A stretch of 64,000 bases of DNA from Enoplosus armatus. Lineage: Eukaryota > Chordata > Actinopteri > Centrarchiformes > Enoplosidae. Numbering within the stretch: the first letter of the stretch is position 1; every line of letters begins with the position of its first letter. Below, one piece after another: positions 1-10,610 of this stretch. The notes below the pieces were generated by a model. It did no database searches. It had not been told where the DNA came from and was given only the letters and a program-made list of their open reading frames with translations. The position numbers and the translations under genes were made by a program. Where the stretch lies: positions 20,960,774-21,024,773 of the forward strand of contig NC_092195.1 of assembly GCF_043641665.1 (NCBI RefSeq). The letters run 5' to 3'.

Positions 1-189
1 AAAAGGTTGCTTTAGAAATTGTAACTGGATTTTTGTTGTATTTGTCTGCATTGTTTGCTGTAGCAGTGTTTATGAGGCTCTTGAAGAAAAGATTTTAAAT
101 TATTAAAATATTTAAAAGAATAGCAGCTAGTCTAAAAATGACTGAAACGATTATCATCAGTTCAGCTGTTCTTAATAAACTGTTTCATT

Positions 190-335
190 TATAACATAAC
201 ATCCTATTTTATAAACTCTTCATATGTTTTAATCTGTAAAGTAACTAAATCTGTCAGATGAATGCTGTGAAGTAAAAAGTACAATATTTCCCTCTGAGAT
301 GTGGTGGAGGAGAAGTAGAAGTACCTTAAATCAAA
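190..335 (+). repeat. AGTAC-rich teleost interspersed repeat, fragment 1
   Basis: Contains ATCTGTAAAGTAACTAAA and the end GTAAAAAGTACAATATTT followed by CCCTCTGAGATG. These are hallmarks of a very abundant percomorph repeat rich in AAAGTAC words that occurs several more times in this window. Assignment is by pattern recognition from memory. Confidence 0.7.
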
Positions 336-1671
336 ACAACGCGAGGAAGAAAGCAGCAGCCAATGAAGAACCTGCGAGTCGTCACATGGGGAGACAGGTG
401 TGACGCTCACCTGTGAGTCTGAACACTAATGAGAGTTTATGAAGTTTATTTTTTCCTCGAGTTGAGATGAAATCAGAATTTCATGATCTTGTTCTGAAGC
501 TTTGAATCTCATCGTTGAACTGTGATTGGTTGTTTAGAGCTGTGAGCTCTCGTGCTATTGGCTGTTACACTGTGTGTGTGTGTGTGTCGAGGTGGAGCAG
601 AAACTGGACGCCCTGCCAGAACAGACACACATGAACACACACACACACACACACACATAATATATATATAAATATATATAAAGACACATCTGATCGATCA
701 GTATAGTGATTGATATTAAAAAGACTGAAGACATTTGGACAAGATGACTTTCCAACATGGAAGATGTTATTGATTACAGAAAAGTCCTATTTTTAAGATT
801 CATCTTGGAGACTGCTGGTAGAAAGCACCTGTGTCCTGATTGGCTGATCTGACCTGTGACTCTGTGAGCAGCTTTGGACTCAGATTCACTTCCTGTTCTG
901 TATCTTTGGTGCATTAACACCTTCACCATCAAGTGGATCAACTCTTGTGTGGGAACATCGTGCTTCTGTTATTATTATAAGGAGCTCTGAACCCGAGATG
1001 TTGAAGTGGTGCTGGTGTGTTTACTTTAAAATGTCTATTTTAGTTAGTTAACACAGGAGGAGATAATAAAACAGCAGATCACTTTGGAGAAGCTGGTAAA
1101 GGAAGCGCTGCAGAGGGAAATCAATCAGGTGACTTTTGTCTTTTCTTCTACCTGTAAAAGCCGCAGGAGAGAGAAGAAAACAAAGAGCGTGTCATTAAAC
1201 ACAGCTTTTTATAAACTCATAATTTAATACTGTTGTCAGAACAGAGGAGAGCCGGGCCGCTGCGTCTCAGAATAACTTTAATCGTACAAACAACAAACTA
1301 AGTGACACGAGTACATTCAGACCTCTTTTTCCTGTTTTTCATATGAGGAGTCAGACGCTCCGCCGTCCCCACGAGGCTCTTCAGCTCCTCAGCACGTTTT
1401 TATGAAGTACCTTTGACTCAGTGTTTTATTGTTCCTCCTCTAAACTTAATTAAATCAAACCAGAACTAAATTAAAAGTGAAACATAGGAAGGAGACAACA
1501 GGACCTGGAAGTGTGATGAAAGTTTCTGTCAGTTCACGTCTTCAGCTCTCATGTTTGGTTTTTACACCAGGAAGGAAAAACAAGACTGTGTTTCATCAGT
1601 GCAACTAAATATCAACTGAATAAGAAATAATCTGTAATTCAGCTTTACAGCAACAAAACCACAAAGGGAAC
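336..1671. other. Intergenic, no gene seen
   Basis: Non-coding in all frames beyond short chance ORFs. Contains a (TG)n at 571-587 and an adjoining (AC)n-(TA)n tract at 635-680. Otherwise unremarkable AT-moderate sequence. Confidence 0.7.
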
Positions 1672-3235
1672 GGTCGGTCAGTCAGTCAGTCAGTCAGTCA
1701 GTTAGTCGGTCAGTCAGTCAGTCAGTCAGTTACTTAGTCAGTTAGTCAGTCAGTCAGTCAGTCAGTTAGTCAGTTAGTCGGTCGGTCGGTCGGTCGGTTA
1801 GTTAGTCAGTCAGTCAGTCAGTCAGTCAGTCAGTCAGTTAGTTAGTTAGTTACTTAGTCAGTCAGTTAGTTAGTCAGTTAGTCAGTTAGTCAGTCAGTCA
1901 GTCAGTCAGTCAGTTAGTTAGTTAGTTACTTTGTCAGTCAGTCAGTTAGTTAGTCAGTTAGTTAGTCAGTCAGTCAGTCAGTCAGTTAGTCAGTTAGTCA
2001 GTTAGTTAGTCAGTTAGTCAGTCAGTCAGTCAGTCAGTCAGTCAGTCAGTCAGTCAGTCAGTTAGTTAGTCAGTTAGTTAGTCAGTTAGTCAGTCAGTCA
2101 GTCAGTCAGTTAGTTAGTTAGTTAGTCAGTTAGTTAGTTAGTCAGTCAGTTAGTTAGTCAGTTAGTTAGTCAGTTAGTCAGTTAGTCAGTTAGTCAGTCA
2201 GTCAGTCAGTCAGTTAGTTAGTTAGTCAGTTAGTCAGTCAGTCAGGTAGTCAGTTAGTTAGTTAGTTAGTTAGTCAGTTAGTCAGTTAGTCAGTCAGTCA
2301 GTTAGTCAGTTAGTTAGTTAGTTAGTTAGTTAGTCAGTTAGTCAGTTAGTCAGTCAGTTAGTTAGTTAGTTACTTTGTCAGTCAGTCAGTTAGTTAGTCA
2401 GTTAGTTAGTCAGTCAGTCAGTCAGTCAGTCAGTTAGTCAGTTAGTTAGTCAGTTAGTTAGTTAGTCAGTTAGTCAGTCAGTCAGTCAGTCAGTCAGTTA
2501 GTCAGTTAGTTAGTTAGTTAGTCAGTCAGTTAGTTAGTCAGTTAGTTAGTCAGTTAGTCAGTTAGTCAGTCAGTCAGTCAGTCAGTCAGTCAGTTAGTTA
2601 GTTAGTCAGTTAGTCAGTTAGTCAGTCAGTCAGTTAGTCAGTTAGTTAGTTAGTTAGTTAGTCAGTTAGTCAGTTAGTCAGTCAGTCAGTTAGTTAGTTA
2701 GTTAGTCAGTTAGTCAGTTAGTCAGTCAGTCAGTCAGTTAGTCAGTTAGTTAGTCAGTTAGTCAGTTAGTCAGTCAGTTAGTTAGTCAGTTAGTCAGTCA
2801 GTCAGTCAGTCAGTTAGTTAGTTAGTCAGTTAGTTAGTTAGTTAGTTAGTTAGTCAGTTAGTCAGTCAGTCAGTTAGTTAGTCAGTTAGTCAGTCAGTTA
2901 GTTAGTTAGTTAGTTAGTCAGTCAGTTAGTTAGTTAGTTAGTCAGTTAGTCAGTCAGTCAGTCAGTCAGTCAGTTAGTTAGTCAGTTAGTCAGTCAGTCA
3001 GTCAGTCAGTCAGTCAGTTAGTTAGTCAGTTAGTCAGTCAGTCAGTCAGTCAGTCAGTCAGTCAGTTAGTTAGTTAGTTAGTCAGTCAGTTAGTCAGTTA
3101 GTCAGTTAGTTAGTCAGTCAGTCAGTTAGTCAGTCAGTCAGTTAGTTAGTTAGTTAGTCAGTTAGTTAGTCAGTTAGTCAGTCAGTTAGTTAGTTAGTTA
3201 GTCAGTTAGTTAGTTAGTTAGTTAGTCAGTTAGTT
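1672..3235. repeat. 1.56 kb GTCA/GTTA tetranucleotide array
   Basis: Essentially uninterrupted 4-bp units, each GTCA or GTTA, with a GTCG patch (1785-1798) and rare variants (TACTTAGTCA at 1731 and 1851, TACTTTGTCA at 1927 and 2371, GTAG near 2246). The two unit types are mixed in a non-periodic order, but rare variants recur at fixed offsets (120 bp and 444 bp), which points to larger duplications inside the array. No coding potential. Confidence 0.97.
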
Positions 3236-3409
3236 GAGCTGCAGCCTCATGAGCAACTTCCCAGTTTCTTTTCTTTTTGTGTTCATTAACTTTAATATCT
3301 GCCTTCTTATTTATCTGTTTCATTATTTCCTGGTCTATCTTGGCGAATATGTGTCTTTTATTTCTAAATAATATTAATAATCTTTACTTTTTTAAGAACT
3401 TTTCAACAA

Positions 3410-3830
3410 GAGTCTGCAACCATGCTAGCAACTCTGTGAGGCTGTACTCAGCTAAATGCTAACATCTGTACGCTAACATGCTCACAATGATAATGCTAAC
3501 AAGATGATGTTAAGCAGGTATAATGTTTACCATACTGACTACCTTAGTTTAACGTGTTAGCATGCTAACACTAGCTAGCTAGCAGTAAACACAGAGTCCA
3601 GCTGAGGCTGATGAACGTCATCAGTTCTGCAGGTATTTGGTCATAAACCAAAGTATTGGACACGTTAACATGTTGTCCTGATGGTGGCGCTAGAGGAAAA
3701 GTCAGAGGGTCACCAAAGTCAGCAGGATTCATCCTCTCAGGAACCTGAATGTCTGAACCAAGTTTTATGGAAATCCATCAAATAGTTGTTGAGGCATTTC
3801 AGTCTGAGCTGAAGCGGCGACATCACATCT
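3410..3830 (+). repeat. CATGCTAGC-type teleost repeat, copy 1
   Basis: Shares long colinear blocks with 18400-18845: CATGCTAGCA start, GATGCTAAGCAGGTA-like block, CTTAGTTTA, GTTAGCATGCTAACA, GTCCAGCTGAGGCTGATG, GGTATTTGGTCATAAACCAA, TGATGGTGGCGCT, TCATCCTCT, GTTGTTGAGG. Same orientation. I know this family as extremely abundant in percomorphs. No ORF. Confidence 0.85.
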
Positions 3831-6014
3831 CTGCTAGTTTGGCTAAAAACCAAGAACTTCACACATGAAATGATAAACAAAGTAGAAACTAACAATAATA
3901 AAGCAAATGGATAAATAAACGACATTAAACTGGAGCAGAATTAAATACGGTGACCTTGAAGAAATGTTTCTGGTATTTTAATTCAGTATTTACAGGATCT
4001 TTTGGTCTGAGAAGGTTTCTTGTCTTCCAGGTGGAAGAAGGCGAGTTTGTTCGTTTGTGGCATCGATAGGTGAAATATTTGGACCCATAAATCTCGCAAG
4101 ACGACGTCCCTAAACTGCAGCAGGCTTTGTGGTGCCGACGGAGGAAAAGAGGATCTGATGTTGGTGAGTTCAGCTTTGGTTTGGGTTCTAGTTTTGGTTA
4201 ACGACTTCCTGTTGGCAGAGAGATTGAAGAAACACACCCAGTTTACTCAGAACAAAGACTCTTGCCTTCGGGACCTTGACTCATGTAATAATGAGTGTGT
4301 GGTATTGAAATATGCTCCGAGTACACAGCCGCAGCCGACAGGTAGAACCGGATCTGAGAAAGTTTGTCAGAACATTTGAGTTTGTTCACCAGACAGCAGC
4401 CTGTTCACACCACTGCCACGTGATTCTCCTTCCCTCTGACTCCTGTTATTAATAACTTCTAATCAGCTGATGGTGCAGGCAAACAGTGTGGAGCAGAACC
4501 AGATCTGGGTCCCAGGTCTTTATAACGTCCAGTAAGTCGAGGAAAGTCGAGTAGAGAATAAAATAAAGGGCACACTTCTCTCTCCAAACAATCCTCTCTT
4601 GTTTTCACTGAAACGGTCAAATTAATGCATTTATTAGGGATTTTTAATGTGTTTTGTGCTGCACATGCCCTCAGGGTGAAAAGACCCATTAGATATGTCC
4701 GAAATCCATTAAATGACCGCTTTCCTTTGACACCTGAAGCTGAAGGAGAAAGAGAAAAGAGAGACAGAGGATGTGGCTGTTGTATTTCCCCCAGAAAAAG
4801 AGCAAATTAGATGGCGGACAGGAGGAGAGAGGGTTTGATTCAGGCAGCAGAGGCTGGTCTGCGGTCCTTCCTGAGGTTTTTGGAAGGTTTTTGTTTTTCT
4901 TCCTCAAGCGAAGACTCCATCCAGGCGGAGTGACAACTGGGTCAGCGTGGAGCGTCTGGTAGCAGCCGGATACAAAAAAAACACGGCCTCTTTATCTTCA
5001 CTCAGCATCTGAAATCATATTCGACCTCCATCGACCTTCATCGACCCAGATACGACGCCACAGGAGGAGCAGAAATGTCAGAGGCAGCGAGAGGACGCCT
5101 TGTCCTCATTTGACGAGTCAAATCGACAAACGAGCCGTTGTCCCGCTGCTTTCATGACTCGAGTGTTTACAGGCCTGCAGGCAGGTTGTCGGATACAAAC
5201 CGACACTGAGACGTATTCAAATCCGCAGCCTGAGATGATCTGATGATGAACGTGAAGCCGATGAAAACACTCAAACAGTTTTAACTTGTCATTGTTACTT
5301 AATTTTTTAAAATGGGAAACGGGCCTGACAGCCTGCAGCGTGAGTTGTGACAAGATCACACATGAACAGTTTTCAGATTATCAAATGGTTATTTTTGGAC
5401 TTGAGGATAAAAGCTTGTTGTTTAGAGGTCACATGGTAACTTTAGTGTGGTGACAAGTAAACAAATTCAAACAGTAGAAAGTACAAACAAGTTTCAGCTG
5501 GATGGAGCGCTGACCGGCTGCAATTCAGGAAACACATTTTAGTCCTTTTCATAACTTTAGTCCTGGTCTCATAGCTTTCTGAGTTCTGCTCAAACTGTTT
5601 ATTGTTGCTGTCTGTGAAATGTCTCGTCTTGTTTGAGACAACAAATGAATTAACAGAGAGTCAGTGTCCCAAACTGATCTCAGTGTTTACAGAGAGGCTG
5701 TGATGGAAGACACTGCTGGGTTGCATTATGGGAATCCCTATGCTAAATCTTAATATTAATGACGACTTTTAGTCTCTAATAAGACTAATATGCTGAGATG
5801 GGACGACTACACAAGCCCAGCTGGAGAAGGACTCTACTGAGCATGCTCAGCAAGCTTTTTCAGCATGAGCACCCAGCGACATTAATAGAAATGAATGTGT
5901 CCGACATTTGCGGAGCTACTTCATGGCTGGACTTTGACCTGCTGTTTATTCTGTTAAAAATAAACTATTGGGACATTCCGAATAAGTGGCTTAGAGTCAT
6001 TATTTGAAACAACA
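3831..6014. other. Intergenic, no gene seen
   Basis: Only ORFs under 100 codons with no recognisable domain and no convincing splice-site framing. No simple-sequence array. The stretch at 4680-4960 is slightly GC-richer but I could not assign it. Confidence 0.6.
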
Positions 6015-6260
6015 GTTTTGGGAAATTATTCACTTCCTTGCTGATCGATGAGAAGATCGACACCACTCTCATGTTTGCTACCGCTAGTAGTCGCTTAGCT
6101 TAGCATAAAGACAGGAAACGGAGGGAAACAGCTAGCCGGTCTGCTTAAGCTCACAGAATAACATGTTATATGTTTATTTATTGAATCCGTACGAAACTTC
6201 AACCTGGCCGTTCCTTGGCGCGTTGACTTCCTGGAGTCTCTGCTGGCTGCTCGTTTTTAA
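6015..6260 (+). repeat. Degenerate 'CATAAAGAC-GGAAAC' teleost repeat
   Basis: Ordered hallmarks: GAGAAGATCGACACCACTCTCATG, then AGCTTAGCATAAAGACAGG (split in the text at about 6095), GGGAAACAGCTAGCC, AATCCGTACGAAA and TTGACTTCCTGGAGTCTCTG. These are the successive landmarks of an abundant percomorph interspersed repeat that I recognise from memory. No coding content. Confidence 0.7.
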
Positions 6261-7383
6261 TCGATTTAGTTATTGGTTTAGTAAACGGGGACGGTTCATA
6301 TTGATTAACATTGCTGTTAGTCTCTGGACAGATGTTACAAAGTCCTCCTGCAAATTTGTCAATTTTTTCTCTGAACAGAAACCAGAATAATTTGAAAGGT
6401 GCTAAAATCATTAAAATCAAAAACTGTCTGGTTCACTTGAACTTTGTCTTAAAACGATGTCGAACTGAGTCGCTGCTTCCTCCAGATTTAAGCAGTAAAA
6501 TTGTTGTGGAAAAACATTCAAACTAATAAGAGTGTGGAGTCACTGATGGCCAGTTGTTTCTGTCTCCTTCACCGTCACCACGGTGGACTTCAAATAACGA
6601 GCCGCGGCGTCGGCGTCTCACTCAGTGAAGACTTGTTTCCTCCTTTGTTTCAGCAGTCGTTTGAATGTTTGAGATAAAACTCGATTCGGCTTTAAAACAA
6701 ACAATTCAAACACTGCAAGGAAGGAAAACTCATTTCCCTTTTTTAATTGCATCACAAATCGTTTGAGGAATTCATTTTTCGGTGAAGTGGTTGTATTTTA
6801 AATCAAGTGTGAGCTGCTGATCACAAGACGTTATTTAAAGGAACCTGAAAGCAGCTGAGCTGAATTAAAAACACAGTGAACAGCGACTTCTGCTTCTCAG
6901 TGAGTTTCAAAAGTAAAATGAGACTAAACGCAGCAGCAAATAATAATCTGAACTTGTGTTTTTTTGCAGTGCAACAAGCTGTGTTGATGTTTTATGTACA
7001 GAGCTCCACTGACAGAAACTTCTGGAACAAAGATGGTCTTCAGATCCAGGAGGCCTCTGGGAAATCGGAGGAGTCGTGACGACAGCGAAGAGGTCACGCA
7101 TAACACACATAAAACACACACACCCAGATACAAGTACACATTGTATGTATCCTACTATACGTTCTTTGTCTGAGCCACAAACTGCGACCCTGAATGTCCT
7201 CCGGGTCACTTCATCTGGAACGAACTGCAGCTTTGAGCCACAAACGTTTTGATGTTGAACAGATGTTGAATCATCTGCCTGCACTAAAAAAAGATTCTCA
7301 AAAGGAAAAAATAACCCAAAACACCGACGATCTGCTGTAACTTTAAACGCCTGACATCCGACTGAACAGCTTTTTTAACCCCA

Positions 7384-8013
7384 TCAGATGCGTCTCCACC
7401 GTAGACTGTATATAAAGATGGCCGACACGTCTCCACCGTAGACTGTATATAAAGATGGCCGACGCGTCTCCACCGTAGACTGTATATAAAGATGGCCGAC
7501 GCGTCTCCACCACAGACTGTATATAAAGATGGCCGACGCGTCTCCACCACTGACTGTATATAAAGATGGCCGACACGTCTCCATCGTAGACTGTATATAA
7601 AGATGGCCGACACGTCTCCACCACTGACTGTATATAAAGATGGCCGACACGTCTCCACCGTAGACTGTATATAAAGATGGCCGACGCGTCTCCACCACAG
7701 ACCGTATATAAAGATGGCCGACACGTCTCCACCCGACTGTATATAAAGATGGCCGACGCGTCTCCACCGTAGACTGTATATAAAGATGGCCGACGCGTCT
7801 CCACCATACTGTATATAAAGATGGCCGACGCGTCTCCACCATAGACTGTATATAAAGATGGCCGACGCGTCTCCACCATAGACTGTATATAAAGATGGCC
7901 GACGCATCTCCACCATACTGTATATAAAGATGGCCGACGCATCTCCACCACTGACTGTATATAAAGATGGCCGACGCATCTCCACCACTGACTGTATATA
8001 AAGATGGCCGACG
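7384..8013. repeat. 17-copy ~36-bp minisatellite with TATA and ATGGC motifs
   Basis: Seventeen head-to-tail copies of a 33-36 bp unit consisting of CGTCTCCACCGTAGACTG followed by TATATAAAGATGGCCGA. The second half is almost invariant; the variable part is the CACC(GTA/ACA/ACT/ATA)GACTG segment and a GACGCG/GACACG/GACGCA alternation. Some units lack 2-4 bp. Two overlapping 248-249 codon ORFs on the minus strand are only read-throughs of this array. Similar arrays with TATATAAAGATGGC are common in percomorph genomes (from memory). Confidence 0.95.
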
Positions 8014-10190
8014 CTATACTTTTGTTCCATAACATGTTTGTGTTATTGGTGTAGTTTAGATGACAGGTGTGTGTAATTTGACATGATTTCACCTGTAAGT
8101 GGTCAGAACACCTTGGAGGCGTGAGCTTGAGTGCTCTCTAGTTTTCAGTAATATTGGGGCAAAATTCATAAAAAGCTTTGAATTTGATAGTTTTCATAGA
8201 CCAGAGATATTACTGCCATCACATGAGGCTTCAGCAGCGATAACACCGCTCACACTGACCCAACACATGTGCTGCTTTTAGTCTCTTTGACCTCTTTTAT
8301 ATCGATGGACAGATTTCTGTTTGAATGCTGCCTTCAGGTCATGTTTGTAAATGTCAGAGTTCACGAGAGTGAGCGACGGTAAAGGTGTAAACATGAGGTG
8401 GAACATGGATTTCTTCTTCACCTCAAAAACTCTTTCTTCTAAAATAGTAATTCACAGTGAACACAGAGTGAAAAACAACATCGACTGTTTAACGGTGAAG
8501 CTGTAACGTTTTTTTTTATTTTCATAATAACCAGCCCGACACTGTGATTGTGAATGAGGACAACATGGATTCACATTCATGGATGGTGTAACTCAGCAGA
8601 CGACACAGAGCTCTATTCATCCAGACCTACTCGGTCCGATTAGACGTCCTGAGGGAGAACAGCATCAGGCGAGTGTTTGTTGATGAAGTAGTTTTGGCGA
8701 GACATTAGTCCTGTTGTATTTTTGGACGGTGCCCTATATTTCCTCTTGTTGCGTTGCTGCTTTCAGGTGTGCAGGAGTTTTTCAAGAACGTTCTTATTTT
8801 ATTTTACACTGACTAAAGATGTGACTTAGAATTCATCAGATGTTCCTAATGACTCTTCTAGCGTCCCGGCTCCTGAGTTAATGATAATTGATTAATTAAT
8901 ACCCGCAGATATATTGGTTTAGATGTCGATAAGTAACAAGAAAAGCTTGTTTAAAGATTGTTTACGTCAGCTGAAATATCGTCATCAGGATTTCTTAAAA
9001 CAATATAAAAATCAATAGATAAACAAATAAATAAACACCTATTAGTGTCTGTTTAAAGTTCATTTATGTTCATGTTTTGATCCGTAATAGTGATTGATTC
9101 CATCAACTGGTGTTGTTGGATTTATTAATGGTAAAGCCTTCTGTAATTGTTAATGGTGTTGATAAAGGCTACTCAATTAATACATGAAGGAACGTAAACA
9201 ACACATGCATCGTTTATTAATCCACCTGTTCCAATATGATGCCGATGTTTCATAAATCAATGTCCTTATATCTCCCAAATTTTAAATAGATAAATAAAAA
9301 ATTAAAAGTAGTATTAAAGCAATACATTTTCCACTCACTCCGCATGGTGTTGAGCCTACATATAGTTTCATGTCTCAAGGATTTTCTGCTGCCACCTTAA
9401 TACAATGGATGTTAATAGTGTTCAGTTTTCAAATCAAGTCAAATTCAAAGCTTTGAGGATCATAAAACTACATTCCATTCACCTCCATTGTTCTGGGGAG
9501 GAGCCCGACATCTCATGAAAATAAATAAACTGTCTGCAAGGCTGGATGCCACTTGAGGTAAGTGGGAGACGAAATGAAAGCCAGCACTTCGTGTGTTTAT
9601 GAACTCAAGGTGATGCTGTATGTACAGGACCTAAACAAAGACACAGCTTTTTAAAAACTTCTAAACTCATCTGAAAGGTTTTGAAAAGTATAAACATTTT
9701 AGCTTGGATTTAAACTCTCATACATTTCAAATTGTGGAAGAATATTCCTGCCGTTCAGTCCTGAAACATCCCCGTGACACCGTCAGTGGAGCAAAGTTTC
9801 TCGCAAGTTCTCAAACTGTTTTATATACGTACTTTAAAGGCCGTTGTTTGATTGTTTGACACTTTATCCACATTGATGCTCTAATGTGTTTTCTGACATC
9901 TGTGTGTCGGTCTCATTCATCTAAAGGACCTCGTAGCTGAAGCAGATCGGCACCTTGTCAGAGCCCCAGACGTGGTGTTCCTGAGCCCCTCCAGGTGAGA
10001 AGGTTTTGTTTCGCAGCTGAGCTCCAGCAGACGAGCTGAAGCATCCTCCAATCCACCGGCGTCAAAGAAAAAGCTGTTCACTAATTTGTGAAGAGAAGAG
10101 ACTTGAATGTGATCCTTTGTGTCCTGACGGTAAATGTCTGGATGTATTTTAAGTGCCGGCATCCAAAAGAGAAGAAAATATCAGAGAATA
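8014..10190. other. Intergenic, no gene; part may be an interspersed repeat
   Basis: AT-rich non-coding DNA. The section at about 9340-9620 (CCATTCACCTCCATTGTTCTGG, GTCTGCAAGGCTGGATG, CACTTGAGGTAAGTG) resembles another common teleost repeat whose words also appear near 63670-63830. No exon identified. Confidence 0.45.
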
Positions 10191-10192
10191 AT

Positions 10193-10610
10193 TCGACTCA
10201 GTGGCTGAACTCGAGGTCACAGGTTCAAGTTTCCTTTCAAATTCCTGTTTCAAAGCTCACATGTGGTGGAAACACTGCAGAGCTTTAAGAGGAGAAGAGT
10301 GTTGAGGCTGTGCGAAGCATCAGCTCACAGCTGCAGAGCTGTGGCGGGGGGGTTTTTTTTGGGGGGGGGGTTGCTTTTGACAATCAAGAGACGGCATCTA
10401 AAGGGAGAACCTGAAAAAGCTCTCGCACATGACGACTCAATGGCTCAATCAGCAAAGCAGGTTTAGAGGTGACGGGGGTCGAGTCACATCCCGTCTTCTG
10501 AAAGGATGTTTGAACGCCAACGACATGTAAAGACGAAGTTTTCAAATCTGCAGCTCGATCAGCTGATGATAACACGAAGGCTGTGGGTTTGAGTCCCATT
10601 TCCAGCCTCA
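10193..10610 (+). repeat. Three tRNA-like A/B-box modules (possible SINE cluster)
   Basis: Three segments look like decayed tRNA-derived units. At 10193-10240, CGACTCAGTGGCT is followed by GGTTCAAGTTTCC. At 10433-10495, CGACTCAATGGCTCAATC is followed by GGTCGAGTCACATCC. At 10545-10610, a segment ends GGTTTGAGTCCCATTTCC. Two start with the same CGACTCA(G/A)TGGCT word. None folds into a full cloverleaf by eye, so I do not call tRNA genes. Confidence 0.35.

Noticed and set aside
7384..8013. CRISPR-like direct repeats
   Set aside because: Units are back-to-back with no spacers, and the genome is a vertebrate; it is a minisatellite.
7284..8092. Two overlapping 248-249 codon minus-strand ORFs with a repeated MRRPSLYTV-like motif
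   Set aside because: All frames of the 36-bp minisatellite are open because the unit length is a multiple of three and lacks stops on that strand. This is a repeat read-through, not a protein.
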